From: Pelargonium cotyledonis
Lineage: Eukaryota; Streptophyta; Magnoliopsida; Geraniales; Geraniaceae
DNA: 27,494 bases
Reading direction: 5' to 3'
Assembly (NCBI GenBank): GCA_036897625.1
Contig: JAYMTA010000519.1
Coordinates: 1 to 27,494 of the forward strand
Made by a program: the position numbers and the translations under genes. The notes beneath the pieces are model-generated. The model saw only the letters and a program-made list of their open reading frames with translations. It was not told the origin of the DNA and ran no database searches. Position 1 is the first letter of the stretch; each line of letters opens with the position of its first letter. Of this stretch, positions 10,244-21,254 are shown piece by piece.

Positions 10244-13200
10244 ATGAAGCTTTTGGTTCGTGTGATTGAGGCTCGGAACATACCGGCGATGGATCTGAAT
10301 GGGTTCAGTGATCCGTACGTGCGGTTGCAGCTGGGGAGGCACCGGTTCAGGACCAAAGTGGTGAAGAAGAATCTGAATCCGCATTGGGGAGAGGTGTTCG
10401 TTTTCAGGGTGGAGGACATGGACGACGAGCTTCTGGTCTCGGTTCTTGACGAGGACAAGTACTTGAAAGATGACTTTGTTGGGCAGCTCAAAGTGCCCAT
10501 TTCGCGAGTTTTTGATGCGAACAATAAGTCTCTTGGTACTGCCTGGTACGCCCTGCAACCCAAGAATAAGAAACCCAAGAACAAAGAATGTGGTATGTGT
10601 TTTTGTTTCTTCTTCTTCTTCTTGTTCTAGCTGTTCATTAGATGTTGAAACATTTTTGGGGTTTATCTGTATCTCTCTTGTGATATTTTCTTTCATGGTA
10701 TGTCTGTTTTTTTATTTCTTCTTCTTGTTCTAGCTGTTCATTATATCTTAAAACATGGATAAATTACACGCGACTACCCTCAACTTGAAGCTAAACTAAT
10801 TTTTGTAACTTTGTACTGCCCTCAACCTTTTCTAATATTTGCATGCCAATTAAAATCAAGATTTTCGGCGAAATTAAGCGATTTTTGGCGAGTTAAAGGC
10901 AGCATCCGTTCAATTTTTGATGTTTCCGACGAGGTTTTGATGTTTCTAGCGCATTTTGAAGTTTATGGCTTCATGGCTTGTTCTTGAAATATTTATGAAG
11001 AAGAAGGTAAAGTGAAGGACATTTTTGAGATTTCAATTTTTTTATTATTATCATGTGCTAGGCATATTTTTTCCAATAAATGTAACTGGAGCCTGGCGGA
11101 ATGAGTGAGACAAAGTTTAGAGTAATCTAAAGTTACAAAAATTACTTTAGGGTGTCCAGTGCAAAATGTGTCAAGTTGACATTTTGTGATATTTTCTTTC
11201 ATGGTTCATGTTTAACTTCCAATTTGCAATGCCTGAGTTTGATGCCTAATTGACATTATCCTGCAAAATTGTATGCTGTCTTTGTTGGTCTGTATGCCTA
11301 ATTGACATTATATGTAGATTGGCAATAATTTCTGTTATCCTTTTTTATATGATAGGTGAAATACTTCTCACCATACAATTCTGTTTAAATAGTTCGTTGT
11401 CGGATAAGAATGGTTACGGTGATTATGCATCGACGAGGGGTACTGATTTTACAACGGAATCGCCTTCAAGGTCTTTTAGTAGCTCATCAAGCCCAGCTTC
11501 TCCAGCAAGAGTCGAAGATACTGCAACCATTAAGGAGGCTAAGTTTTCTACGCAGAGAACCTTTGCAGGCCGGATTGCTCAATTTTTTACCAAAAGTCCA
11601 GATGCAGGGCCTACTAGTGCTACTACTACAACCGGTAGAGGCATGGAATTGACAGAGATTCCTGAAATAGATGAGCACGAGGTTTGCGAAGATATGTCTG
11701 GGGATCAGTCTTCTTCAGGTACTTTTGAAGAAGTGATGAAAATAATGGAGTCTAGAGATCAAGAAAGTGAAAGTCCTTTCAATTTAACAGGAGGTGTACT
11801 TCTAGACCAAATATATGCAATCGCACCTGCTGACCTGAACTCTTATCTCTTTTCACCAGATTCAAGTTTTCCCAAAACATTGGCAGATGAGCAGGGAACT
11901 ACAGAGCTGCAAATCGGGCCTTGGAAATTTGAGAACGGTCATGGGAACTTAAAAAGAGAGGTTACTTATATTAAAGCTGCATCCAAGTTAATAAAAGCCA
12001 CAAAAGCGACTGAGGAACAAACATATGTGAAAGTTGATGGGAAGGTTTTTGTTGTTTCAGTAGTTGTGAGCACTCCGGATGTAATGTATGGGAGCACCTT
12101 CAAGGTGGAACTGCAATATTGCATAACACCAGGGCCTGAGCTGCCTTCTGGAGAACAATCTTCACATTTGGTGGTATCCTGGCGAATGAATTTTCTGCAA
12201 AGCACGATGATGAAAGGCATGATAGAAAATGGAGCCCGGCAAGGGTTGAAGGACAGCTTTGGGCAGTATTCTAATATACTATCTCAAAATGTTAAGCTTC
12301 TTGATTTGAAGGATATTGGGTCAGATAAGGAACAGATGTTGGCTAAGGTGCAGTCTGAACCACAGTCAGATTGGAGGTTGGCAGTACAGTATTTTGCAAA
12401 TCTTACTGTAGTTTCCACAATCTTTATTGCATTGTATGCTCTTGTTCATATCTGGCTAGCAAAGCCAAGCATAATTCAAGGGCTTGAGTTTGTTGGGCTG
12501 GACTTGCCTGATTCGATTGGTGAAGTTGTTGTGTGTGGCATCCTGGTTCTTCAAGCTGAAAGAGTGCTGAGGTTGATTTCACGATTCATGCAGGCAAGAG
12601 TTCAAAAGGGTATATTCCTGTCCGGCAACTTCCTTTGTTCATTATTGACAAGAAGGTTTAGTCTGTTAACACTGCACACCTCTTGTACAAAGTCTAGAGT
12701 GTTGATGTTTACTTTTATGTACTTGCTTTTAGTTTTATAGAAATGAGATGAAGACATAGTCCAATCATGATTATGCAGTACTTCTGCAACTCCTTTCAAT
12801 AATCTTGACTGTTTTAAAATAACTGGGTGTTGTTTTATCACTTACATTTACATCCTTTACTTAGTAAATATCTTCTGATTATTTGTTGTCTTTTATTTTC
12901 ATTGATAACCATATTTTATTCCCACTGATTATCCATCTCTCTTGTTCTTAATTTCCATCGTATACTGTATTTGCATCTGTCTTTGCTTTTGTTGCTATGA
13001 ATCTTGATTTCTTCTTTTCTTTCTTTATTACAGGTAGTGATCATGGAGTAAAAGCACGAGGAGACGGGTGGTTACTAACTATTGCTTTGATTGAAGGAAG
13101 TAATTTAGCAGCTGTTGATTCAAGTGGGTTCTCTGATCCGTATGTGGTTTTTACTTGTAACGGCAAAACTAGAACCAGCTCTATTAAGTTTCAGAAATCT

Positions 13201-16200
13201 GATCGTCAGTGGAATGGTAATTGAATTCTTATTTTCTACCTTTTTTTTTGTGGTGGTTCAGTATTTTTCCTTTGGTTTGATTTGAAATTGATCATTTGAA
13301 ATGTTGTATTTCGAATACATATATACTGTTTTGGGAAACAATAAATTTTCAAATGACAAGTTAGAGTTGTCATTTGAAATCCTTTGCAGTAGGCATGTTT
13401 TGGATACTATTGGATATGAGTTGAATCCAAACTCAATTTCTTTGAGTATCTAAACATTGAATAATGCTGAAATCCAGAATTTCAAATGAAATCCAAGAAT
13501 CCAAACTACGAACTTATATATTTTACAATTATATAAATCCAGAATAGTTATATCAAGATATGTCTAAAGTTCCTCAAATATTACCACTTCTGATCTCAAT
13601 AATTTTTTGAGTAAAATGTTATTATTTGCAGAAATATTTGAATTTGATGCAATGGATGACCCTCCTTCTGTGGTGGATGTGGAAGTTTATGATTTTGATG
13701 GCCCTTTTGATGATGCTATATCATTGGGACACACTGAAATCAATTTTCTGAAAACCAACATATCAGATCTAGCTGATGTGTGGGTTCCACTTCAAGGAAA
13801 GTTAGCTCAGGCTTGTCAGTCTAAGCTGCACTTGAGAGTTTTCTTGAACAACACAAGAGGAAGCAATATTGTTAAGGAATATTTAACTAAAATGGAGAAA
13901 GAAGTAGGGAAGAAGGTACTTGACATGCTGTTCTGCTTTTGAAATTTACCTTGCAAATGTGGTTCCCCCCTCCCCCTATTCTTTTATGGCATTCAAATTT
14001 ATTTCTCTATGTGTAGATAAATGTGCGATCTCCTCAAACGAATTCGGCTTTTCAGAAACTCTTTGGGCTTCCACCAGAGGAATTCCTCATCAATGATTTT
14101 ACTTGTCACTTGAAAAGAAAAATGGTCTTGCAGGTGCTCTTTTGCTGTATTATCATGTTAAAATTTTCAATCTTTTAACCACTGCATTCCCATTTGTTCA
14201 ATTTACACTTAGAGGAAGTAAAACTGTATGGCATTTAATTAGTTGGACTAATTCATGGTTTCTGAGCAATATCTTATTATTGACTACTGTTTGCCCCGGT
14301 ACAGGGCCGCTTGTTTCTGTCGGCAAGGATAATTGGGTTCTATGCAAACTTGTTTGGACACAAGACAAAATTCTTTTTCCTTTGGGAGGACATAGAAGAC
14401 ATTCAAGTTATTCCTCCTACTCTTTCATCAATGGGAAGTCCAACTATAGTCATGACACTCCGGCAAGGCAGAGGTATGGATGCTAGGCATGGTGCGAAGA
14501 TGCAAGATGCAGATGGCAGACTGAAGTTTCATTTCCATTCCTTTGTATCTTTCAATAATGCAAATAGGTAAGGAATGAGTTTTTTTACCGCGATCATTTC
14601 TTTCTGGATCTATTTTTTAATATTAAATTTGTTAAAATTTTGGCCTTTCTTTGACGTTCTGCTGCTGAATCGATGCTTACTCGCCTCGCATCTTGGTGCT
14701 TGTTCATATTACTAGAAAATCTCACTTTGAACCCTATTGTTTTCAATTTCGAGCAATCGATCTACCTTAATCATTTTGTTTGTGTGACGTAGAGTTTCAT
14801 CCTTTTCTCATCTTGACAACATTGTTAATTTCTTTCTTGTGTTCATAATAGGAAGAGATGGAATCATACTGCTCTGATATAAAGGTCAACAGCTGTCATT
14901 CTGGTTGTTTCATTTCATTTTGAACCCTTTTGTGTGTTCCTGTTCACTTCAGCTCATTCTGGCCCATCTAATCTGAATATTTCCAAGAGCTGCCTTCTCT
15001 CTAACTTTATCTTTTGTGCTTTATGATTTTCTGTGAAACGAAATAGTATTATCCAATTCTCATTCATCATCTCCGAGGAGAAAGGTTGCAAATATATTGC
15101 TATATATATATAGCTTCCCATATACTTATTACCCAGAGAAATTAAGTATTATTTTCAGTAGCATTCATCGTATATTTCTTTAGTTAAAACAAAAAAGAAA
15201 AATTCGAAGAGTAATATGTATTGTAATGCTTAATATCAAGTAAAAAGTGGGACATACTTTTTAAATTTGCTTTCATAAAATTGTCTGCCTTCTTTTCACC
15301 ATCCTCTTTCTTGGTGGTTTCATTTTCTGCATGTTCTCTCTTGACTTACCAGTTCAGTTATTCTGTATCTAAAGCCTTGTTTTTATATACCTTAGTTACT
15401 TGTTACAGTTACTCGAGGGAGATTTTTTTTTTATTCTCCATAGATTTATCATGATCATCTAATGCCTGAAAAGTGCTTCCCATGGCTGATTAACAGTTTA
15501 CCTACTAGGAGATTCATACTTCAAATAGTGTCTCCCATTTGTTGCTGCCATCCTCTCTTTCAGACCAAAGGCAGCTCATGATGTTACAGATATCTTTAAG
15601 TTCTTTAAAATAAGCATAACCAACATTGATGCTTGCTTGGTCATCTAGAGTGGTGTAACAATTACAGACAAGGGTTTGAAATCATATCCATTGACCATTA
15701 TAGCTTGAAAGAGAACAGCAGAAAGAGTCATAAAATATCCTGTTTTGGCTTGAAACATGTAATGGTGTTTTGTAGGACTATCATGGCTCTGTGGAAGGCT
15801 AGATCCTTGACTCCTGAGCAGAAGGTGCAATTAGTTGAAGAAGAAGAAGAAGAAAAATGTGAAGCTAAAAGCCTCAATGCTGAAGAAGAATCTGAACCTA
15901 AAAGTCTCCAGTCTGAAGAGAGTGGATCCTTCTTGGTCCTTGATGATGTCAATGTCACCATGTTGGAGGTCTACTCGTCTGATTATTATATTCCTGTGAG
16001 CTCTCTCTCTCTCTCTCTCTCTCTCTGATGTGTTTATATAAAGTGCATATGCAAATGCATTGTTGGATGCTCTGTATGTGCAAAATTCTTGTTTTGGTAA
16101 TGCTTATTTGCATTCCTATTTCCTCTATATCCATTTCGCTGTTATCGAAATCGTGTTTTGGTCACCTCAGATCAGTTTCTTCATGGAGTTTTTTGGTGGG

Positions 16201-16731
16201 GGAGAATTAGAGCATAAAGTTATGGAGAAAGTTGGCTGCCTCAACTATTCTTACACCCCATGGGAAATGGAGAAGGCCGATTTATATGTAAGGCAATTAT
16301 ATTACAGATTTGATAAGCGGGTGTCTGGATACAGAGGAGAGGTTACAAGTACTCAGCAAAGATCCCCTCTTCCTGATAAAAACGGTTGGCTTTTAGAAGA
16401 GATTATGACTCTCCATGGAGTTCCACTCGGTGAATATTTTAATGTATGGCCTCCGGCTTGTTTTTGGTGCTTTTATCCTTCTGATGTTTATATTTCCTTT
16501 CCTTGAAACTGACTAATGTTACTTTTCAATATTTTGCAGCTCCACTTCAGATATCAAATTGAGGAATTACCCTCGAAATTGAAGGGATGCCGCGTACATG
16601 TATCCTTTGGAATTGCATGGTTGAAAAGCACAAGGCTTAAGAAAAGAATTACAAAAAATATCATCAGAAATTTGCAGGGTCGCCTGAAGTTGACATTTGG
16701 TGTGGTTGAGAAAGAATATGCAGCAAGGTAA
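10244..16731 (+). CDS. C2 and GRAM domain-containing protein, At1g03370-like (9 exons, 1044 aa)
   Basis: A membrane-associated, probably lipid- and Ca2+-responsive protein; its exact role in plants is not established as far as I know. Exons: 10244-10592, 11356-12609, 13034-13216, 13632-13915, 14017-14133, 14305-14567, 15776-15995, 16171-16443, 16540-16731. They total 3135 nt, all in phase. Domains: C2 at 1-105, with all five expected Ca2+-ligand Asp (D17, D23, D69, D71, D77); a Ser-rich linker; a VASt lipid-binding-like domain at about 260-430; a transmembrane segment at about 458-485 (YFANLTVVSTIFIALYALV); a second C2 at about 545-655 (SGFSDPYVVF, YDFDGPFDD); GRAM at about 700-825 (GRLFLSARIIGFYANLFG, FFFLWEDIEDIQVIPP); and a second VASt at about 885-1040. 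A six-Glu run is encoded near 15837. The TAA at 16729 fits the family's C-terminus (KEY-AAR). Similarity to At1g03370 runs end to end from memory. Confidence 0.94.
10593..11355 (+). other. Intron 1 of the C2/GRAM gene, with duplicated segments and a MITE-like insertion
   Basis: This 763-bp intron holds several repeats. The phrase TTCTTCTTGTTCTAGCTG, followed by TTCATTA, occurs at about 10612-10640 and again at about 10718-10745. A 22-bp word (TTGTGATATTTTCTTTCATG plus GT) occurs identically at 10678-10699 and 11184-11205. An 18-bp word (ATGCCTAATTGACATTAT) occurs at 11242-11259 and 11294-11311. A terminal-inverted-repeat element is listed separately. Confidence 0.8.
10791..11150. mobile_element. 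MITE-like element with 22-bp inverted ends in intron 1
   Basis: The left end at 10791-10812 (CTAAACTAATTTTTGTAACT, then TT) and the reverse complement of the right end at 11129-11150 match at 21 of 22 positions. They enclose about 315 bp of non-coding DNA. Weaker inverted matches (TCAACTTGA) extend outward on both sides. There is no transposase, and a target-site duplication was not identified with confidence. The 22-bp direct repeats at 10678 and 11184 are too long and too far out to be an obvious one. Confidence 0.6.
13347..13379. repeat. Perfect hairpin, 13-bp stem and 7-nt loop, in intron 3 of the C2/GRAM gene
   Basis: The word TTTCAAATGACAA at 13347-13359 is followed, after GTTAGAG, by its reverse complement at 13367-13379. 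Further CATTTGAAAT / ATTTCAAATG words lie nearby (13294-13304, 13478-13490), suggesting an AT-rich inverted-repeat element remnant. Confidence 0.75.
14568..15775 (+). other. Intron 6 of the C2/GRAM gene (1208 bp)
   Basis: A long AT-rich intron with no coding signal on either strand. It contains a short TA run at 15101-15112. No inserted element was recognised. The open frame entering exon 7 from 15633 is intron sequence, because the exon starts after the TTTTGTAG acceptor at 15768-15775. Confidence 0.6.
16001..16026. repeat. (CT)13 microsatellite beside a splice donor
   Basis: Thirteen CT units start immediately after the GTGAG donor of intron 7 of the C2/GRAM gene (donor at 15996-16000). 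Such a pyrimidine tract on the transcribed strand could vary in length between individuals. Confidence 0.95.
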
Positions 16732-18380
16732 TGGATCACTTGACGTTGATAGTTGGATACTCGGTTGGAGAGAGCTAGTTAATCTATGGCTCAGTTCTCT
16801 AGAGCAATTGTTTACACCATTAATCTTGTTCGGCTGAGGACAACAGACTCGAGCTACACACATTGTTTCAGTCTTCAGCTGATCCTTCGAGATGTTAACT
16901 TCTTGCCATGATATGTAGAAGGGCTGCAACGATCTCCATCTTTACCTACTTTCAAGGCCTGAAGGTATACTTGCTCTGCTTCTCATTTCGCTTATTCACT
17001 TGCATGCTTGGAAAGATACTTGAGGGTCAGAATCATCTTGTTGGCCCGGCACGCGCACGCCAAGAAGATGTTTGAGAAGGTGGTGGAGGCATCAGGCATG
17101 GCAAGGACACAGAGAAGCTTGAGTATTTGAATTCAGAGAAGCTCGAGTCTTTGAAGTTAAGGCAGATTCAGGCACATTTGTGATTCTGATATCTACACCT
17201 CACCCCATTCGTTTTGCCCCTTGAAAATTACAATGCATACATTTATATGCAACGCCTGGATTATATGGTATGGGTTTAGATCGCATGTATAAGAGAGCGG
17301 GTAGCGTTTTAGTGTCCAAATAGAGTCAGACGTCGTGGTGGTATGGTATCCCGAAGAGACGGAGAGCTTTGGAGGTGACCCTGTGAAACGGGGAGGGGAG
17401 GCTTGCGTTGTTACATGAAGCTATTGATTGTGATGAAATATGTCCAGCAACTTTTATCAAATGCAACAAAGAAACACCACATCTTGAATGAAAACTCCAT
17501 TTATTAAAACAAAAACGAAAAACAAAACTTAAGAGAAGGTTTGTTTATTAGTTAATTTGAACCCATTGAGTGTGTTAACACAAATGCATACGAGAGCAAA
17601 ATAAAAAAAAAACTTATAACTAATAATAATTATTATAACGCAAAAGCTATTGATTATTAATTCATATCGAATGATAACAAAAGCCGATAACCTAATTAAC
17701 TTGCAAACACTCGCACACTTCTAAATTGAGACACAATGTTTAAAATATAAAGGCACTGTAATTTTCTCTATCTGCCTGAATAAGTAACTTGAAGGCATTA
17801 GAATCTTCCTCTTCCATTTGAAGAACGTGGACAACTCAAAATGGTCACATATGAAACTTAAGATGACTACGTGAAAGTCGTTGCAACCTTGTCGCCACTA
17901 CCGGGTCTACCATCCGTTTCGACAACAAACTCTAAAACTGATCCGAGGGCTCCAACTGAACCATCACCACTTTCCAAGCCACATTTTTCTTTCATGCAGC
18001 CACCGTAGACCTCCAACTGTCTCATGCACACACCAATTGAAAAAAAAAAAAAAAAAACTCATTGTGAATCTTTGCAATTGGTTATCTGTCAGCTCAAGAA
18101 ACCGCCGACGCTATGCAAATTAAATACAACCATACAAAAATTCTAACCAACTTTCAGAACACAGTAGGAAGAAGAAGCCTTAATTTTTTTCCTCTTTCGT
18201 TAGAACTTAAAATCACGACAGCAACGAACTTTTAAACTGTACAAAAATTATAATGTTTGACTATTTAAAAAAAAATTGAGACAAAGCAAAATGAATTTGT
18301 TGTAATTACTAAATAACTAACAATTAAAAATTGAAATAGAATGAATAATTATGCAATTAATAATGATCAGCAGAATTTGG
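16732..18380. other. 3' flank of the C2/GRAM gene and intergenic DNA
   Basis: The first 700 bp or so are probably 3' UTR and flank; they are richer in GC (for example 17040-17180 and 17330-17410) than what follows. From 17480 the DNA is AT-rich, with a 17-A run at 18041-18057. An 80-codon open frame at 17881-18123 has no recognisable motif. No gene is called here. Confidence 0.5.
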
Positions 18381-18469
18381 AGTCCTTGCTTTCCGTTGGG
18401 TTGGGCATCCTCTACCTCTGATAAGGAGTCTCCACAGATCAACGCTTCGTTCAGTACCAACACCACATA

Positions 18470-18478
18470 AAACCCTAA
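18470..18478 (+). promoter_or_regulatory. Telo-box (AAACCCTAA) in the NIPP1 leader
   Basis: AAACCCTAA lies two bases before a good splice donor (AAAG then GTATGTG, donor at 18481). Telo-boxes are common near transcription starts of plant housekeeping genes. Its position suggests transcription starts just upstream and the first exon is an untranslated leader. Confidence 0.5.
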
Positions 18479-18480
18479 AG

Positions 18481-18978
18481 GTATGTGTCTACGTCTATTT
18501 CGTACGGACCATCTTCTCTTTTCAATCTTGTCAGCTATTTCGATTCCTTCTCCAATTTCCTGAATTTTAATTGCTTATCAATGGCCAAAATTTCATCAAC
18601 TTGGATAATGTTTAGCTTTTCGTTTTTAATTGGGTTGATTCCAAGTTTCGTGTTATGTTTATTTTCCTTTTCCTTCATTTTCTCAGCAGCCAAAGTTAGA
18701 GATAAAATTGCTTCCTTTCGAGTAATTGTGCCTTTTTATTCATCAGTTTTATGCGTTTTGATTCTCCTTTAGTTCTTATTAGCTTAATTGTTTCAAATAT
18801 TGTTGAACTGTAATGCCTAATCTCCCTTTGTTTACCTTGATTTTGTATTGAACTAGGGTTGTGGCAGATGAGGATTGTATGCAAGGGGACGAAATTGAGT
18901 TGCTGCATTGGTACTGTTTCCACATTCTAGTGCTGTATTCTGTGAGGTCTGATTACTTGATATATTTGGGAATCGAGA
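18481..18978 (+). other. Leader intron and 5' UTR of NIPP1, with short upstream ORFs
   Basis: A donor at 18481 follows the telo-box. Possible acceptors before the main ATG are AACTAG ending 18856, GTGGCAG ending 18867 and a pyrimidine-rich CATTCTAG ending 18930. If one of the first two is used, the leader keeps a 20-codon upstream ORF at 18868-18930 and a 43-codon one at 18879-19010 that overlaps the main start codon out of frame. If the last is used, both lose their ATG. The 95-codon open frame at 18485-18772 lies inside this intron and has no motif. Confidence 0.5.
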
Positions 18979-20445
18979 ATGTATGGAAGATCGGGTCTCG
19001 ATCGGTTTAAGAAAGCTCAAACCTTGGAACCATTTTCAGTGACTACTGTCAATCCAAAGGCTGCTACTGAACCAGCACCTAAGGCAGTTGGCCAATCCTT
19101 GGTTTCCCAGTCCCAGCACCAGCGCCAACCTAATGCTGCTCAGAAATCCGTGGGGAAGGATGCAGTGCCTCTGGTGGCAGCACAGACTCAGATTGGAGGG
19201 GGGCAATCAACCTGGCGGCCTCCTGATTGGGCAATCGAACCCCGACCTGGTGTTTATTATCTTGAGGTTATGAAAGATGGTGAGGTCCTTGATAGAATTA
19301 ATTTGGATAGGCGGAGGCATATTTTTGGCAGACAATTTCACACTTGTGATTTTGTGCTGGATCATCAGTCTGTTTCACGTCAGCATGCAGCCGTTGTTCC
19401 TCACAAAAATGGAAGGTTAGATATGTTTAGTCCCTCGTGAAATTTTCTATTGGATTTATTATTTAGCAATTTACCCTGTTAGTTTTTACTTTGATTCCAC
19501 AATATCATGACTTCTTGTTAATGTGTATTGTATGCCATGTGTTCTCTTAATTATATCATTTGAGTGTTGAAATACTTATTCTATAATCATGTATCATTCA
19601 TGAACCTTTACCTCTTCTACAGCATATATGTAATTGACCTGGGGTCTGCTCATGGTACATTTGTTGCTAACGAGCGATTGACTAAAGATTACCCAATCGA
19701 GTTTGAAGTGGGTCAGTCCTTGCGATTTGCTGCATCAACTAGAAGTTATATTTTGAGAAAGAATAATGCTGCACTTTTTCCTCCTCGTGTGTTGCCCTCA
19801 GAGATTGATCTACCTCCCTCTCCTGATCCTTCAGATGAAAAAGCTGTTGTGGCGTATAATACTTATTTAAATCGTTATGGCCTGACCAAGCCTGGCCAAG
19901 TGTCTAAATCTCATGAATCTGGCCACTCATCAGGATTAAAAGATGACAGCCAACAGTCAGAGAGAGCTGCTAAGCGAATTAAGAGAGCAAGAGTAACCTT
20001 CAGGGATCGAGTTGGGGGAGATCTGGTTGAAGTTGTTGGAATTTCAGATGGTGCAGATGTTGAAACAGAGCCTGGTCCAGTAGGCGTGAAAGAAGGAAGT
20101 CTTGTTGGCAAGTATGAATCCCTTGTACAAGTTACTGTTATACCTAAAGGAAAGGAACAGCTCTCTCCAAAGGAAAGCAGTGTTTCTCAAAAAGGTGTGA
20201 CTGATAAGCTTCAACAAGTATTAGATAAAGTCAAAACTACCCCCAAAGGTGGTATATATGATGATCTGTTTGGGGAATCATTTTCTGGCAAGGTTGGTTC
20301 TACATGGGCGCATCCATCTTATAAGTCAGGGAATATACTTCAATCACCAACTAAAGAAAAGTTTGATAGGCAGCATAGTGGAAATCCTGGTATTAACTCC
20401 AGCCAAGTCATTGACGAAGATGACGATGATTTATTTGGCGACTAA
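18979..20445 (+). CDS. FHA-domain protein, plant NIPP1 (nuclear inhibitor of protein phosphatase 1) orthologue, 419 aa
   Basis: A nuclear regulatory and targeting subunit of protein phosphatase 1. NIPP1 binds phosphothreonine partners through its FHA domain and PP1 through an RVxF motif; in animals it acts in splicing and chromatin silencing. Exons: 18979-19415 and 19623-20445, phase-matched (AG then C, giving NGSIYVIDLG). The start MYGRSGLDRFKKAQ is the typical plant N-terminus. The FHA domain is at about 91-191, with the GRQF loop at 117-120, SRQH at 133-136 and HGTFVANERL at about 156-165. A basic stretch KRIKRA leads into the PP1 anchor RVTF at 269-272. Further on, VGKYESLVQVTVIP (about 307-320) resembles the VGRFRNMVQTAVVP segment of animal NIPP1. 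The C-terminus carries two DDLFG repeats and an acidic tail. It is convergent with the bZIP gene downstream. It corresponds, from memory, to Arabidopsis At5g47790. Confidence 0.92.
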
Positions 20446-21254
20446 TTGAAGTTTATCAAGAAGCTTGTTGAAAGCTTGTTTGGTTTGGCTTTCAGCTCCC
20501 TTTTTTTTGTGTGTGTGTGTGTGTGTGGCTTGAACAACACAAGTGGATGTTGAAAGGAGCACTCCCGAGATTACAAGGTGGGATACTTATTGTAATTTAT
20601 CAACAATTGTTCTTTGTATTCGCATGCCCCACCAAGGGTCAATGTCTTTAGCTAGTTTGCATTTTACCTGAGGGAATGGTTTTCCTTGCCATAACGGAAA
20701 TAGAGAAGAATTTAGTTGTCTTTTAGGTAGGACGATAGTTCTTATTTTTTGAAGCTTTAATTTCATCAAATGTTCTTGTACCAGGGAATGGCTGGTATTT
20801 GTGTGATGTAGTCAATGAATTTTTATTTTGAGGCATCTTTTATCTGTATTTGGCTGGATTGCTGAGGATTGGCCTATACTATGTAATTGTGGTAGATGAG
20901 ATGGGTTACTCCATTACACTTACAAGGTGACTTTGATCCTTAGAAAATATCTTGGTCATGAAAATGTATTGCTTAATCTCTAGGTTATTTGGAGACAAAG
21001 CTCAAAATTCTGGGAATATGCTTGCGATTCTGTGTTAGCCAGTTGGTTACCTTGTTTGGCATTGTGCGGTCAACTTTCTAACATACGCATGTGAATGTGA
21101 TGGAGAAAATAACCATAACCAGTCTTATTCATATTTCTCTTCTGTAAGTTTTTTGAATCCACAAATAGTCCTGCACAGTCACACCAAGGTGTCACATGGT
21201 TTACAATTCGTCCCTCTTACACTTGCAGGTACGGGCATGAAAGATCAGTACTCC
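20446..21254. other. Tail-to-tail spacer between NIPP1 (plus) and bZIP-1 (minus)
   Basis: 809 bp that must hold both 3' UTRs. A (GT)n run sits at 20509-20527 just after a T tract. No open frame with recognisable motifs was found. Confidence 0.6.

Noticed and set aside
10058..10696. 212-codon open frame on the minus strand
   Set aside because: It is the antisense shadow of exon 1 of the C2/GRAM gene and its leader; the plus-strand frame carries the conserved C2 domain.
18485..18772. 95-codon open frame rich in Phe and Ser
   Set aside because: It lies between a good leader donor and the NIPP1 start, has no family motif and is T-rich as introns are.
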